The notes: generated by a model from the letters alone, not told the origin. Numbered from the stretch's first letter, positions 1 through 8,810 are shown. The stretch: DNA of 28,509 nucleotides from FEB-35 sp050263095 (GCA_050263095.1 JBLNEW010000045.1:1-28509); one strand, 5' to 3'. A program made the numbers and translations.

Positions 1-1
1 C

Positions 2-1519
2 GGGTCCGGGCCGGCCGATCTGTCCTTCAACGAGTTCAATCCCCTTTTCAACAGGAACCGTTTCGCCCTTCAGGCAGGGGGCGTGGGGGGAAGCCGGCGC
101 ACCCTGGGCGAGGAGGTCGTCCAATCCGGCGTGCAGGGGAAGTTCTCTTACAGCCTGGGCCAGTTCCACTATCAGACGGACGGATTCAGGGAAAACAGCG
201 ACAACAGGCAGAACTTCTATAATGCGTTCGCGCAGTGGAGCATCTCTCACAAGACCGGCCTCCAGGCGGAGTTCCGGTCCAGGGACATTGCCGCAGGCGA
301 CCTGGGCCTGCGCTTCATCCCCGACGATTTCTTCCCCTTCCAGCGGCAGACGGAAGAGACCCGTTCCATCCGGCTGGGGCTCCGTCACGCTTTCTCGCCC
401 GGGTCCGACCTCATCGCTTCGCTCGTCTACGAGAAGCAGGAAACCGAGGTGGCGGATTCAGTCCCCTTCATCCTAGACATACTCACGAAGGAACACCACT
501 TCGGCCTCGAGATTCAGCAACTGTCCCGGTCGAAACGGCTGAGCGTCATCGTCGGCGGCGGATATATCGACGTCGATCGAAAGGACGTATTCAACCTCTC
601 CCTCGTCACTCCCCCGATCCCGCTTATCGTCGACGATATTACCGAAAACGACATACGGCACGCCAATTTGTACGTTTATTCCCACTCCAGCTGCGTCAGG
701 AACGTGATCCTCACGGTCGGCGCGAGCGCCGACTTCCTCAACGATGCGAACGATACGAAAGGAGCGACGCCCGAGCGCAACCAGTTCAACCCGAAAATCG
801 GCGTCACGTGGAGCCCGCTTCCTTCCACCACGCTGCGGGCGGCGGCGTTCCGCGCGTTCACCAAGACCCTCCCCATGACCCAGCAGACACTGGAGCCTAC
901 GCAGGTGGCCGGCTTCAACCAGTTCTTCGACGACGTCCGGGGGACGGAGTCGTGGCGATACGGAGCCGGCGCGGACCATAAGTTCTCGGCAGAGCTGTCC
1001 GGCGGCGTGGAATATTCCAGGAGGGACCTTGAAGTGCCGGTCAACGTCAATTTCGCCCAGTTCTCGCGGACCGACTGGAAGGAGCGGCTGGGTCGGGCTT
1101 ACATTTACTGGACGCCCCACCGATGGATGGCGCTGAGCGGGGAGTATCAGTACGAGCGGTTCGACCACGGCGAAATCCGGAACCCGGGGGTCGTTGGAGT
1201 GACGACGGATCGATTCCCGCTGGGGATCGGGTTCTTTCACCCTTCAGGATTGGGCCTCAGGGCAAAGGCGACGTATTTCGACCAGGAAGGCACCTTCGAG
1301 AGATCGACCAACCTCGCCCTGCCCTCGACGGACGGCGCAGACCGTTTCTGGATTTTCGACGCCTCCGCCGCCTATCGCCTCCCCCGCCGTTTGGGAATCG
1401 TTTCCGTCGAGGGTAAAAACCTGTTCGACAGGTCGTTCGGCTTCCACGACACGGATCCCTTCCATCCCTCGATACTGCCGAAACGCACGGTGTTTTTCAG
1501 GTTCACCCTGGCGATATAA
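2..1519 (+). CDS. TonB-dependent receptor-like outer-membrane barrel, 3' part
   Basis: The reading frame is open from base 2, so the start lies left of the window; about 505 residues are seen. The visible part looks like an outer-membrane beta-barrel: alternating polar and aromatic residues in repeated strand-length blocks, with many Tyr/Phe/Arg and no hydrophobic helices. Near the end a stretch reading VEGKNLFDRSFGFHDTDPF, then PKRTVFFRFTLAI at the C-terminus, is typical of the last strands of TonB-dependent receptors (N-L-F-D motif and an R-F-T last strand). The plug domain and TonB box would lie outside the window. The substrate cannot be told. The small gene at 1550 follows after 30 bp, so the two may share a transcript. 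It could also be a different barrel family, but the C-terminal signature favours a TonB receptor. Confidence 0.75.
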   Translation, partial: GSGPADLSFNEFNPLFNRNRFALQAGGVGGSRRTLGEEVVQSGVQGKFSYSLGQFHYQTDGFRENSDNRQNFYNAFAQWSISHKTGLQAEFRSRDIAAGDLGLRFIPDDFFPFQRQTEETRSIRLGLRHAFSPGSDLIASLVYEKQETEVADSVPFILDILTKEHHFGLEIQQLSRSKRLSVIVGGGYIDVDRKDVFNLSLVTPPIPLIVDDITENDIRHANLYVYSHSSCVRNVILTVGASADFLNDANDTKGATPERNQFNPKIGVTWSPLPSTTLRAAAFRAFTKTLPMTQQTLEPTQVAGFNQFFDDVRGTESWRYGAGADHKFSAELSGGVEYSRRDLEVPVNVNFAQFSRTDWKERLGRAYIYWTPHRWMALSGEYQYERFDHGEIRNPGVVGVTTDRFPLGIGFFHPSGLGLRAKATYFDQEGTFERSTNLALPSTDGADRFWIFDASAAYRLPRRLGIVSVEGKNLFDRSFGFHDTDPFHPSILPKRTVFFRFTLAI

Positions 1520-1549
1520 CCGGAGAATCCAAGCAAAGGAGAACAGAAA

Positions 1550-1906
1550 ATGGCTAAAAAAATCCAAATTGAAAAGTTCAGGATCCGGCTGCCGCGCGGA
1601 AAAATCCTGGTCGTGGAGGCAAGCCCGAGAGGAAGGATTCTCAAGGCCACGATCGGAAAAACCGTGTTGCGGCCACGAGACTTCAAACCCGCAAGGAAGA
1701 GAGGCGACAGGCTGGTCCTGTCAAGCGATTCGGAGCTTTCCTTGTCGAACCTGTCGGGCGTTCCCTCAGGCAAAACCATAACCTATATATCTCCCGGCTC
1801 GGCTATCGTCTGCAAAAGATCGTATTCTCCCACCCAGACATGCACGCTTGTCGTGATCGGCGGCCTCCCGTACTGGATCTGCGTTCCGCCGACTCCCCCC
1901 TGTTGA
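1550..1906 (+). CDS. Small unknown protein with Cys/Pro-rich C-terminal tail
   Basis: A 118-residue protein I do not recognise. The ATG is preceded by a good ribosome binding site (AAAGGAG, 1535-1541), which supports a real gene. The first 60 residues are very basic (many Lys/Arg, e.g. MAKKIQIEKFRIRLPRGK). The middle is Ser/Gly rich. The last 32 residues hold all four cysteines, spaced C-x9-C-x12-C-x6-C, with the final residue a Cys and the end reading CVPPTPPC. There is no signal peptide or membrane segment. Its base composition is visibly less GC-rich than its neighbours, with a run of A-rich codons at the start. It sits between a TonB-type barrel and an MFS exporter. A modified-peptide precursor or a metal-binding protein are both possible, but no maturation enzyme is nearby, so no function is claimed. 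Confidence 0.6.
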   Translation: MAKKIQIEKFRIRLPRGKILVVEASPRGRILKATIGKTVLRPRDFKPARKRGDRLVLSSDSELSLSNLSGVPSGKTITYISPGSAIVCKRSYSPTQTCTLVVIGGLPYWICVPPTPPC

Positions 1907-1912
1907 CACGGA

Positions 1913-1952
1913 TGCCGCCGGCATGACGCCCCTTTGACATCTTCCGGCGGCA
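1913..1952. other. Stem-loop between the small unknown gene and the MFS gene
   Basis: TGCCGCCGG at 1913-1921 pairs exactly with CCGGCGGCA at 1944-1952: nine base pairs, very GC-rich, with a 22-base loop. It begins 7 bases after the small gene's stop and ends just before the transporter's possible starts. There is no T-run after it, so it is not a classical intrinsic terminator. It might protect the upstream mRNA 3' end or mask the transporter's translation start. Confidence 0.4.
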
Positions 1953-1968
1953 CGTGCAACCCTATCGG

Positions 1969-3201
1969 ATGCCGGAAAAAAAGCACGTCGGTCTGCAGGC
2001 GCTTGTTTTTTCCCTGGTGGCCGCCGCCTTCACGACGATCTATATCACGCAGCCGGTGCTCCCGGTGCTCCGGGAGGAATTCGGGGTCAGCGCGTCAACT
2101 GCATCCCTGACCATCTCGGCGGTCATCATGGGGATCGCGCTTGCCAACCTGCCGTTCGGGATGATGGTGGACCGGTACCGGATCCGTCCCATCATCATCA
2201 CGGGAGGATCGGTAATCGCTGCGTGCGGGCTTTTCTGCGCGATCACGTCGGACCTCTTTCTTATCATCGCGGCGAGGTTCGTCCAGGGGCTCTTCGTCCC
2301 TTCCTTGACTACTTGCCTGGTCGTGCACCTGGTCAGGAGCCTTCCCGCGGACAGGCTTAACGTCGTCACCGGCTCGTACGTGTCCGCAACGGTTGTGGGC
2401 GGACTGGGAGGAAGGCTGCTGGGAGGATGGATACATCCGCCCCTGCACTGGCGGTACGCATTCGTGACGGCATCGATTCTGCTGCTGGCGGCGACCCTGG
2501 CCGCCGCACGCTGGCTGCCGAAAAACGAAACGCGCGAGGAGACGACCGTTGAAGCCTCGAGTTTTACGGGATTGGTCAGCCGCCCCGAGCTGCTGCGCAT
2601 CTTTTTCGTCGCATTCGGATCCTTTTTCGTCTTCTCTTCCGTTTTCAATTACCTGCCTTTTTATCTTGCGGGGCCGCCCTTCCGGGCCTCGACGCAGGTT
2701 ATCACTTTGACGTACCTCTCCTATGTCGTCGGCGCATTCACCGGCCCGGCCGCCGGCAAGTTGAGCAACAGGATAGGCAACGGGGCAACCATGGCGCTGG
2801 GATCGGCGGTTTTCGCCGCGGCCATACTCGCCACCTTCATCCCCTCGCTGCCGGCCGTCGCGGCGAGCCTGGCGGCTGTGTGCGCCGGATTTTTCGCGGT
2901 CCACTCCGCGGCGGCAGGCTCCTTGAACCTGAGGCTGTCTTCAGGCAGGGGGCGGGCAAATTCGCTCTACGTGCTGTTCTATTATCTGGGCGGGTCCATC
3001 GGAATAACGGCAAGCGGCCACGCCTATCAATCCGCAGGCTGGCGGGGAGTGGCGGCATTGGGGATCTTCATTCTCCTCCTGCCCTTCGCAACGGGTCTTG
3101 CGGAGATGAGGGAGAGGAACAGGAAGGATCCCCCGGGAGGCATACAGCTCCCCTTGCCCCCTTCCAGTAAAGCAGCAGGGCGCTCCCGTACGGCGCGCTG
3201 A
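1969..3201 (+). CDS. MFS transporter, drug/sugar efflux type
   Basis: A 410-residue integral inner-membrane protein of the major facilitator superfamily, with about 12 hydrophobic segments. The loop between segments 2 and 3 reads GMMVDRYRIRPI, the MFS motif A region (G-x3-D-R). The N-terminal part (ITQPVLPVLREEFGVS) resembles YnfM/arabinose-efflux-like permeases. The substrate is unknown. Two starts are possible: GTG at 1954 or ATG at 1969. Neither has a clear ribosome binding site; the ATG gives the usual N-terminus for the family. The last ~40 residues are hydrophilic and run into the 3' end of the convergent DUF255 gene, overlapping it by 134 bp. Confidence 0.85.
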   Translation: MPEKKHVGLQALVFSLVAAAFTTIYITQPVLPVLREEFGVSASTASLTISAVIMGIALANLPFGMMVDRYRIRPIIITGGSVIAACGLFCAITSDLFLIIAARFVQGLFVPSLTTCLVVHLVRSLPADRLNVVTGSYVSATVVGGLGGRLLGGWIHPPLHWRYAFVTASILLLAATLAAARWLPKNETREETTVEASSFTGLVSRPELLRIFFVAFGSFFVFSSVFNYLPFYLAGPPFRASTQVITLTYLSYVVGAFTGPAAGKLSNRIGNGATMALGSAVFAAAILATFIPSLPAVAASLAAVCAGFFAVHSAAAGSLNLRLSSGRGRANSLYVLFYYLGGSIGITASGHAYQSAGWRGVAALGIFILLLPFATGLAEMRERNRKDPPGGIQLPLPPSSKAAGRSRTAR

Positions 3202-4684
3202 AGGCCGCCCTCCGGTCGAAATCCGCTGAAAGCCCTTTAAGGGTCCGCTCCGCCACGGCGAACAGGTCCGGGCGGGCGGATTCCCTGGAATACCTGAGAA
3301 GGGCGCACGCCATCCTGGCATTCGCGGCGAAGGGGACAAGCGGAAGTACCAGGGGCCCGGCATCGCCTTCCCGCGGGCGCCGGTCCAGGAACCCGTGAGA
3401 GCCGGCCGAAAAGAGATGACGAACCGACCAGTCGAAGATCTCCCCTGCCCACTCGAGATATGTCGCCTTTCCGCTCTCCTCCCACAGATCCAGGTATGCT
3501 GCGGCCACCGACACGTTGTCCGCAAAGTGGCCCGCCTCGGTCCTGCCTGCCTCCCCGAAGCGAACCTGCCCCTGATCGCGGGACCACAAGACCGAGCGGA
3601 GGTAGTCCCCCAGCTGCATGGCGCGGTCCAGAAGCGTCCCCACGTATTCGCCGAAAATCTCCTTCCCTCCGCCGAACGCCCGATGGGCCGCGACGAGCGC
3701 GGATGCGACCCTGCCGTTGTATTCCGAAAAGACCGTCCGGTCGACGCTCGGAGGAGTTCGCTTCGATCTGCCTTCCGCATCCAGCAGGAAATACTCCTCG
3801 TCGGCGTCCTGGCTGGAATAGAAGGCGCCGGTCCCTGGATCGTGCAGCCGCGAGAAGAGGAATTCCAGGATTTTCCCGGAGGCCCGGGCAAGGAATTCCT
3901 CGCCCGATTTTTCGTAAGCGGATGCGCATAGCGCGAGCATCTCCGCGTTGTCGGCAAGCAGCTTCTCGTAGTGGGGGGTCTTCCAGTCGCGCTTCGTCGC
4001 GTAGCGGAAAAATCCCCCTTCCACCGCGTCGAATACCTCCGACTCGCCCATGGCGCGCAATACCTTCAGGAGGGTCTCCCCCATCTCCCGGTTCGCCTCG
4101 AGGAACCAGGCGTCACGCAGGAAGACCAGGATATCCGTCATCAGGAACTTCGGTTCCCGGAAGAACCCGGGGTGGAGGGGATCGTAGTTGGCCAGAACCG
4201 AATGCTTTACGAGCGGAAGATCCTCGGGGCGAGGTCCCGCGGGGGGATCCCCTTTCGTGTCCGCAGCGAGCGGCGTGTCTCCTTGCGCCGCCGAATCCCT
4301 CATGTACCGTTCGATCCGGTCCCGGTCGTTCCGGTAGAACTCCTTGCACTTCAGCAGAACCTCGAACAGGGCGTCGGGAGGAAGATATGTAGCCCCCGTG
4401 AGCATCTGTCCGTTCGGCAGGAGCACGGCCGTGGTCGGCCAGCCCCCCTGGTTATAACGGTCGTTGATGTCCGGACGGCGGTCCGTATCGACGCGGACGG
4501 GGATGAACGAGTCGTTCAGGAGCTGCACGACCCTCGCGTCGGACAGCGAGGTCCTGTCCAGCACGTGACACCAATGGCACCACGTGGCCGATATGTCCAG
4601 GAATACAAGCTTCCCCTCCGCCTCTGCCCGCGAGAAGACACCGGGATCCCACTCGTTCCAGCGCACCTTCGATTCGCCCTCCAA
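3068..4684 (-). CDS. DUF255 thioredoxin-domain protein (YyaL/SSP411-like)
   Basis: A 538-residue protein. The N-terminal part is a thioredoxin-like DUF255 domain with the family hallmark SATWCHWCH (Cys36, Cys39) and a WPTTAVLLPNG segment carrying the cis-proline. From about residue 190 it becomes an (alpha/alpha)-barrel-like region similar to N-acylglucosamine epimerase/glycosidase folds. The family is widespread but its reaction is unknown; a redox role is inferred only from the thioredoxin fold. Family members are commonly somewhat longer. The start is a TTG at 4684 with GGGAGG eight bases upstream. The C-terminal segment AVCLPGDPSC followed by a P..PL pattern resembles family C-termini, so the protein probably does reach 3068 and overlaps the convergent MFS gene. 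There is no evident signal peptide. Confidence 0.88.
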   Translation of the reverse strand: MEGESKVRWNEWDPGVFSRAEAEGKLVFLDISATWCHWCHVLDRTSLSDARVVQLLNDSFIPVRVDTDRRPDINDRYNQGGWPTTAVLLPNGQMLTGATYLPPDALFEVLLKCKEFYRNDRDRIERYMRDSAAQGDTPLAADTKGDPPAGPRPEDLPLVKHSVLANYDPLHPGFFREPKFLMTDILVFLRDAWFLEANREMGETLLKVLRAMGESEVFDAVEGGFFRYATKRDWKTPHYEKLLADNAEMLALCASAYEKSGEEFLARASGKILEFLFSRLHDPGTGAFYSSQDADEEYFLLDAEGRSKRTPPSVDRTVFSEYNGRVASALVAAHRAFGGGKEIFGEYVGTLLDRAMQLGDYLRSVLWSRDQGQVRFGEAGRTEAGHFADNVSVAAAYLDLWEESGKATYLEWAGEIFDWSVRHLFSAGSHGFLDRRPREGDAGPLVLPLVPFAANARMACALLRYSRESARPDLFAVAERTLKGLSADFDRRAAFSAPYGSALLLYWKGARGAVCLPGDPSCSSPSSPQDPLRRAGGE

Positions 4685-4730
4685 CTTGCGCGCCTCCCTT
4701 GTCTTATTGGCTCATCCTGTACGATGTGCC

Positions 4731-4995
4731 GGCGGACCGCGCGGTTCCGCGCGATGACGCGGAGGGCGGCACGAACGGAAGGCGCTGCGCCTCCGGCAGC
4801 TCCGTGCTCGCTCTCGCCTTCGGCTCCCCTGCATAGGGCATTACGTGCCAATCGATGCTTCCCCGCTCTTCGGTCACCCTGTGCGGTCCGCCAAGCCGGC
4901 TTGTTCCAAGATTGGTAATACCGAACCGGACGGTTCCGCCTCGGCGACCCGCTGCGCCGGACCTGCCATCGGCGTCTCGCGCCTTCCGTTCGTGC
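4731..4995. repeat. Non-coding stretch with long-range inverted repeats
   Basis: The 347 bp between the DUF255 and uppP genes (4685-5031) hold no convincing gene. There are two exact inverted-repeat pairs: GCACGAACGGAAGGCGC at 4769-4785 with its complement at 4979-4995 (17 bp), and GGCGGACCGC at 4731-4740 with its complement at 4883-4892 (10 bp). CGGTTCCGC occurs as a direct repeat at 4742-4750 and 4931-4939, and GAACCGGACGGTTC at 4923-4936 is a short hairpin. The two long pairs interleave instead of nesting, so this is not one simple hairpin. It may be the remnant of an intergenic repeat or a small non-autonomous element. I see no tRNA and no transposase. Confidence 0.5.
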
Positions 4996-5031
4996 GCTCG
5001 GAATAAGGTTGCGGCGTAGCGGCCGCGGAAT

Positions 5032-5826
5032 TCAGGCGCGGAAGTGCAGGAAGAAGCAGAGCGCCGCCACGGCGAGCGTATAGGGAGCGAAACGTATGAA
5101 CCTCCCCCGCGTCACGAGCCGCTCGACGATCAGAAGGGACAGGTACCCGACCACGAGCGAGAAGATGAATCCGGCGGCAGACGGGACAAGCCCCGGCAGA
5201 ACGGAGATCCCCTTGTGAACGTTCACCAGGGCTGCGCCGAGTATGGCGGGCAGGGATATGAGAAAGGAATATTTCGCGCTGCGGGACGGTGATATTCCGA
5301 GGACGAGCGCCAGCGTTATCGTCGAGCCGGAACGCGAGAGCCCCGGGAATACGGCGGCTCCCTGCATGATCCCGATGGCAATCGCCTCCCATGCGGAGAT
5401 CCGGTCGGGATCCCACTTGTGCCTGAACCGCAGGTTGCTTATAAGCAGGAACGAGGTCAGCAGCAGATACCGCACCCCCACCCCCCATACGGTTATGCCC
5501 GTCTCGACCGTGTCGTGGAAGGCGAGCCCGATGATTCCGGTCGGGATCGTGGACAGGACGACGAGGATTATCTCTCTCCTGCCCCACCCTTCCGGCGTTC
5601 CCATCCTCCTTCTGAAAAGGGAGGACGTCATCTCCATGAGTTCCTTGCGAAGGAAAAAGATTACGGCGAAGAGCGTCCCGAGATGCAGGAGAAGGTCGAA
5701 GGCCAGCTCGGGCTCCCGGATCCCCAGCAGCCGCTGGGCGAGGAAGAGGTGTCCGGAGCTGCTGACCGGCAGGAACTCGGTCGCCCCCTGGAGAATTCCC
5801 AGTAAAATCGATTGGAGAAGGGTCAA
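5032..5826 (-). CDS. uppP: Undecaprenyl-diphosphatase
   Basis: A 264-residue inner-membrane protein of the BacA/UppP family. It dephosphorylates undecaprenyl diphosphate to recycle the lipid carrier used for peptidoglycan and O-antigen synthesis, and it can confer bacitracin resistance. Both family motifs are present: GATEFLPVSSSGH near the N-terminus (residues ~14-26) and PGLSRSGSTIT near the middle, together with several hydrophobic helices. The length is normal. The start is a TTG at 5826, 13 bases after the stop of the phosphomannomutase gene, with only a weak ribosome binding site, so it is probably read from the same mRNA. Clustering with a hexose-phosphate mutase fits cell-envelope polysaccharide synthesis. 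Confidence 0.95.
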   Translation of the reverse strand: MTLLQSILLGILQGATEFLPVSSSGHLFLAQRLLGIREPELAFDLLLHLGTLFAVIFFLRKELMEMTSSLFRRRMGTPEGWGRREIILVVLSTIPTGIIGLAFHDTVETGITVWGVGVRYLLLTSFLLISNLRFRHKWDPDRISAWEAIAIGIMQGAAVFPGLSRSGSTITLALVLGISPSRSAKYSFLISLPAILGAALVNVHKGISVLPGLVPSAAGFIFSLVVGYLSLLIVERLVTRGRFIRFAPYTLAVAALCFFLHFRA

Positions 5827-5839
5827 CGGGCGTCCGCCG

Positions 5840-7198
5840 TCAAGCCCCGGCCTGCGCCTTCTTCACCGCGTCTTCCATGACGGCGCGTATCCTTGCTACC
5901 GCGGATTCGTCCTTCCCTTCGAAACGGAGAACCAGCACCGGCTGCGTGTTGGAGGCGCGGACCAGCCCCCAGCCCCCGTCGAACAAGGCGCGCACGCCGT
6001 CGACGTCGATCACTTCCCTGGCCTGCGGCGCCACGATCTCGGCCACGCGCTCGACGATCCTGAACTTGCGGTCGTCGGGGCAGTCCACGCGTATCTCCGG
6101 AGTCGCGACCAGCGGAGGGAGGTCGGAGAGCATGACGCTGAGCGGACGGTCGGATGCGGCAAGTATCTCGAACAGCCGGAGGGAGGCATAAATGGCGTCG
6201 TCGAATCCCAGGTACCGGTCCGAAAAGAATATATGCCCGCTCATCTCCCCGGCCACCTCGGCCAGCTCTTCCTTCATCTTCTGCTTTATCAGCGAATGCC
6301 CTGCTTTCCACATCACCGGCCTGCCGCCGTGCCGGGCGACGTCGTCGTAAAGGTTCTGGGAAGCCTTGACCTCCGAGATTATCGCCGCTCCCGGCTTGCG
6401 GGCGAGTATCTCGCGGGCGAACAGCACGAGGAGGTAGTCTCCGTATATGACGTTCCCCTTCTCGTCGACCGCTCCGATCCGGTCCGCGTCGCCGTCGTAC
6501 CCGACCCCGACGGCGGCGCCGTGCTTCCGGACCGCTTCTATCAGGTATCGCAGGTTCTCCGGGACCGTCGGATCCGGAAAGTGATTGGGAAACCGGCCGT
6601 CCATCTCGCAGAAGAGTTCCACGACTTCCATTCCCATATCGCGGAAGAGCCCGGGCGCCACCTCCGAAGCGGTCCCGTTCCCGGCGTCGACCACCACCTT
6701 GAGCCTCCGCGGGATGGAAAGGATCGACTTGACGTACCGCATGTATTCCGGGATCACCGTCCTGGAGGTCACGCCGCCGGATCCCGACGCGTACTCCCCG
6801 CGGTCGATGATTTTCCGGACTTCCTGTATCTTCTCGCCGTAGAGGGAGGACGGCCCGACGCACAGCTTGAAGCCGTTGAACTCCGGGGGATTGTGGCTTC
6901 CGGTGATCATCACGCCCCCGTCGGCGCCGAAGCTTATGATGGAAAAGTAAAGCAGCGGCGAAGGGCAAATTCCGACGTCCACGACGTTCATGCCGGTCGA
7001 TGCAAGCCCCTCCGCCATCGCGTCCCTGAATTCGGGGGAGCTCAGGCGGCAGTCGCGTCCGAGCATGAGTGTCCTCACGCCCTTTCCCTTCGCGTAGGTG
7101 CCGAATCCCTTTCCCAGGGTCCGCACCGTATCGGGCGTGAGGTCCTTGCCCACCAGTCCCCTGACGTCGTATTCCCGGAAGATGTGCGGGTTGATCAT
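5840..7198 (-). CDS. algC: Phosphomannomutase/phosphoglucomutase
   Basis: A 452-residue enzyme of the alpha-D-phosphohexomutase superfamily, PMM/PGM (AlgC-like) type, interconverting hexose 6- and 1-phosphates for GDP-mannose, UDP-glucose and envelope polysaccharides. All four active-site loops are visible: TGSHNPP with the phosphoserine at Ser101, YDGDADRIG for the metal, GEMSGHIFF for sugar recognition, and RASNTQPVLVLRFE for the phosphate. The ATG has GGGGAAGG just before it. It lies 9 bp after the malic enzyme stop and 13 bp before uppP, so the three genes look like one - strand operon. The exact sugar preference cannot be told from sequence alone. Confidence 0.93.
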   Translation of the reverse strand: MINPHIFREYDVRGLVGKDLTPDTVRTLGKGFGTYAKGKGVRTLMLGRDCRLSSPEFRDAMAEGLASTGMNVVDVGICPSPLLYFSIISFGADGGVMITGSHNPPEFNGFKLCVGPSSLYGEKIQEVRKIIDRGEYASGSGGVTSRTVIPEYMRYVKSILSIPRRLKVVVDAGNGTASEVAPGLFRDMGMEVVELFCEMDGRFPNHFPDPTVPENLRYLIEAVRKHGAAVGVGYDGDADRIGAVDEKGNVIYGDYLLVLFAREILARKPGAAIISEVKASQNLYDDVARHGGRPVMWKAGHSLIKQKMKEELAEVAGEMSGHIFFSDRYLGFDDAIYASLRLFEILAASDRPLSVMLSDLPPLVATPEIRVDCPDDRKFRIVERVAEIVAPQAREVIDVDGVRALFDGGWGLVRASNTQPVLVLRFEGKDESAVARIRAVMEDAVKKAQAGA

Positions 7199-7207
7199 CG
7201 CCTTCCC

Positions 7208-8653
7208 CTACTCCAGGTTTATCTCGGAGAACGTGCGCGAGGTCCGCCTCGCCACCTTCGTGCGGTGCGCGGCGCGCGACACCTCACGGGCCACCGCCGG
7301 GGAAACCTTCCGGTTGAACACGGAAGGGATGACGTAGTCCTCGGAGAGTTCCTCCTTGCCGACGCACGAGGCGATCGCGTACGCCGCCGCAATCTTCATC
7401 TCCTCGTTGATCGTCACCGCCCGCGAGTCCAGGGCGCCACGGAAGATCCCGGGGAAGCACAGAACGTTGTTTATCTGGTTCGGGTAGTCCGAGCGTCCGG
7501 TCGCCATGATCCGGACGAACGGGGCCGCCTCCTCGGGCATGATCTCGGGGTCGGGGTTCGCCATCGCGAAAACGATCGGGTCCTTCCCCATCTTCTTCAG
7601 ATCGTTGACCGTGATAAGACCGGGGCCGGCAAGGCCCAGGAACATGTCCGCCCCGGAGATCACGTCGGAGATCTTGCCGCGCTCGTTGAACGGGTTGGTG
7701 TGCTCCGCGTACCACTCCTTCATGAAGTTCATGTGCTGCTTGCGGCCCTTGTAGATCGCGCCCACGCGGTCCACCCCGATGATGTTGCGGGCCCCCGCGT
7801 TCATGATGATCTTGCTGCACGCGACCCCGGACGCGCCGACGCCCGCAACCACGATCTTCATGTCCTCGATGCGCTTCTTCACGATCTTGAGCGAATTCAA
7901 AAGGGCCGCCAGTACGACCACCGCCGTGCCGTGCTGGTCGTCGTGGAATACGGGGATGTCCATCTCGGCCTTCAGGCGCTCCTCGATCTCGAAGCACCGG
8001 GGAGCGGAGATGTCCTCCAGGTTGATCCCGCCGAACGTCGGGGCAAGCGCCTTGACGATCTTGATGATCTCCTCGGTGTCCTTCGTGGCTACGCAGATGG
8101 GCCAGGCGTCGATGTCGGCGAACTCCTTGAAGAGCATCGCCTTCCCCTCCATGACGGGCATGGCCGCCTCGGGGCCGATGTCCCCCAGGCCAAGTACCGC
8201 GGTGCCGTCGGAGACGACCGCCACGGTGTTGCGGCGGATCGTCAGCGTGTAGGACTTCCTGACGTCCTTGGCTATCGCCATGCACACCCGCGCCACGCCC
8301 GGGGTGTACGCCATCGACAGGTCGTTGCGGGTCTTGACGGGGATCTTGTTGCTGATCTCTATCTTGCCGCCCAGGTGCTTCAGGAATGTGCGGTCCGAAA
8401 CGTTGACGATCTTCACGCCCTGGACCTGCCGGACCGCGTTTATGATCTCCTGGGCGTGATCGATTCCGCGGGCGCGGGCCGTGATGTCCCGCGTGACGGT
8501 CCCCTTCCCGTGGCCGGAGAGGTCCACCGCGCCGATGTCACCTCCTACTTCCCCGATGGCGGTCGTGACCTTGCCCAGCATGCCGGGCCGGTTCTGGATC
8601 TCGACGCGCATCGTGATGCTGTAGCTTTCGCTGGGCGACAGAATGGTAGCCAT
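7208..8653 (-). CDS. NAD(P)-dependent malic enzyme with N-terminal ACT domain
   Basis: A 481-residue cytoplasmic enzyme that decarboxylates malate to pyruvate and CO2 with reduction of NAD(P). Residues ~13-85 form an ACT domain (MRVEIQNRPGMLGKVTTAIG), a small-molecule-sensing module found on many bacterial malic enzymes of this length. The malic domain follows (YTPGVARVC, FHDDQHGTAVVVLAALLNS), then a Rossmann NAD-binding region (VVAGVGASGVACSKII). The ACT domain suggests allosteric control; the ligand is unknown. The ATG has GGGGAGG at good spacing. It is the first gene of the - strand malic enzyme-algC-uppP cluster, and its promoter should lie in the AT-rich stretch 8654-8934. Confidence 0.93.
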   Translation of the reverse strand: MATILSPSESYSITMRVEIQNRPGMLGKVTTAIGEVGGDIGAVDLSGHGKGTVTRDITARARGIDHAQEIINAVRQVQGVKIVNVSDRTFLKHLGGKIEISNKIPVKTRNDLSMAYTPGVARVCMAIAKDVRKSYTLTIRRNTVAVVSDGTAVLGLGDIGPEAAMPVMEGKAMLFKEFADIDAWPICVATKDTEEIIKIVKALAPTFGGINLEDISAPRCFEIEERLKAEMDIPVFHDDQHGTAVVVLAALLNSLKIVKKRIEDMKIVVAGVGASGVACSKIIMNAGARNIIGVDRVGAIYKGRKQHMNFMKEWYAEHTNPFNERGKISDVISGADMFLGLAGPGLITVNDLKKMGKDPIVFAMANPDPEIMPEEAAPFVRIMATGRSDYPNQINNVLCFPGIFRGALDSRAVTINEEMKIAAAYAIASCVGKEELSEDYVIPSVFNRKVSPAVAREVSRAAHRTKVARRTSRTFSEINLE

Positions 8654-8810
8654 GCAATCCTCCCCTGCCCTAAAAATAGTGTGGTGCCGGGTTGAGCATA
8701 AGTGGCTATTCTATTTAATTGCGCGGTATCAACACAAGGAATTTGCGCTCCCTGGCAGTGCTCCCACCCCATCGGATCGTTTCATAAATCCGCATGAATT
8801 CCATAATCAT

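Noticed and set aside
4685..5031. A possible tRNA or small gene in the gap between the DUF255 gene and uppP
   Set aside because: No T-loop or acceptor pairing consistent with a tRNA was found. The open frames through it lack start signals and domain-like composition.
5243..8695. A 1150-codon open frame on the + strand
   Set aside because: It lies opposite uppP, the mutase and the malic enzyme, all of which have complete family motifs. The translation is low-complexity Arg/His/Asp/Gly-rich with no domain, as expected for an antisense frame in GC-rich DNA.
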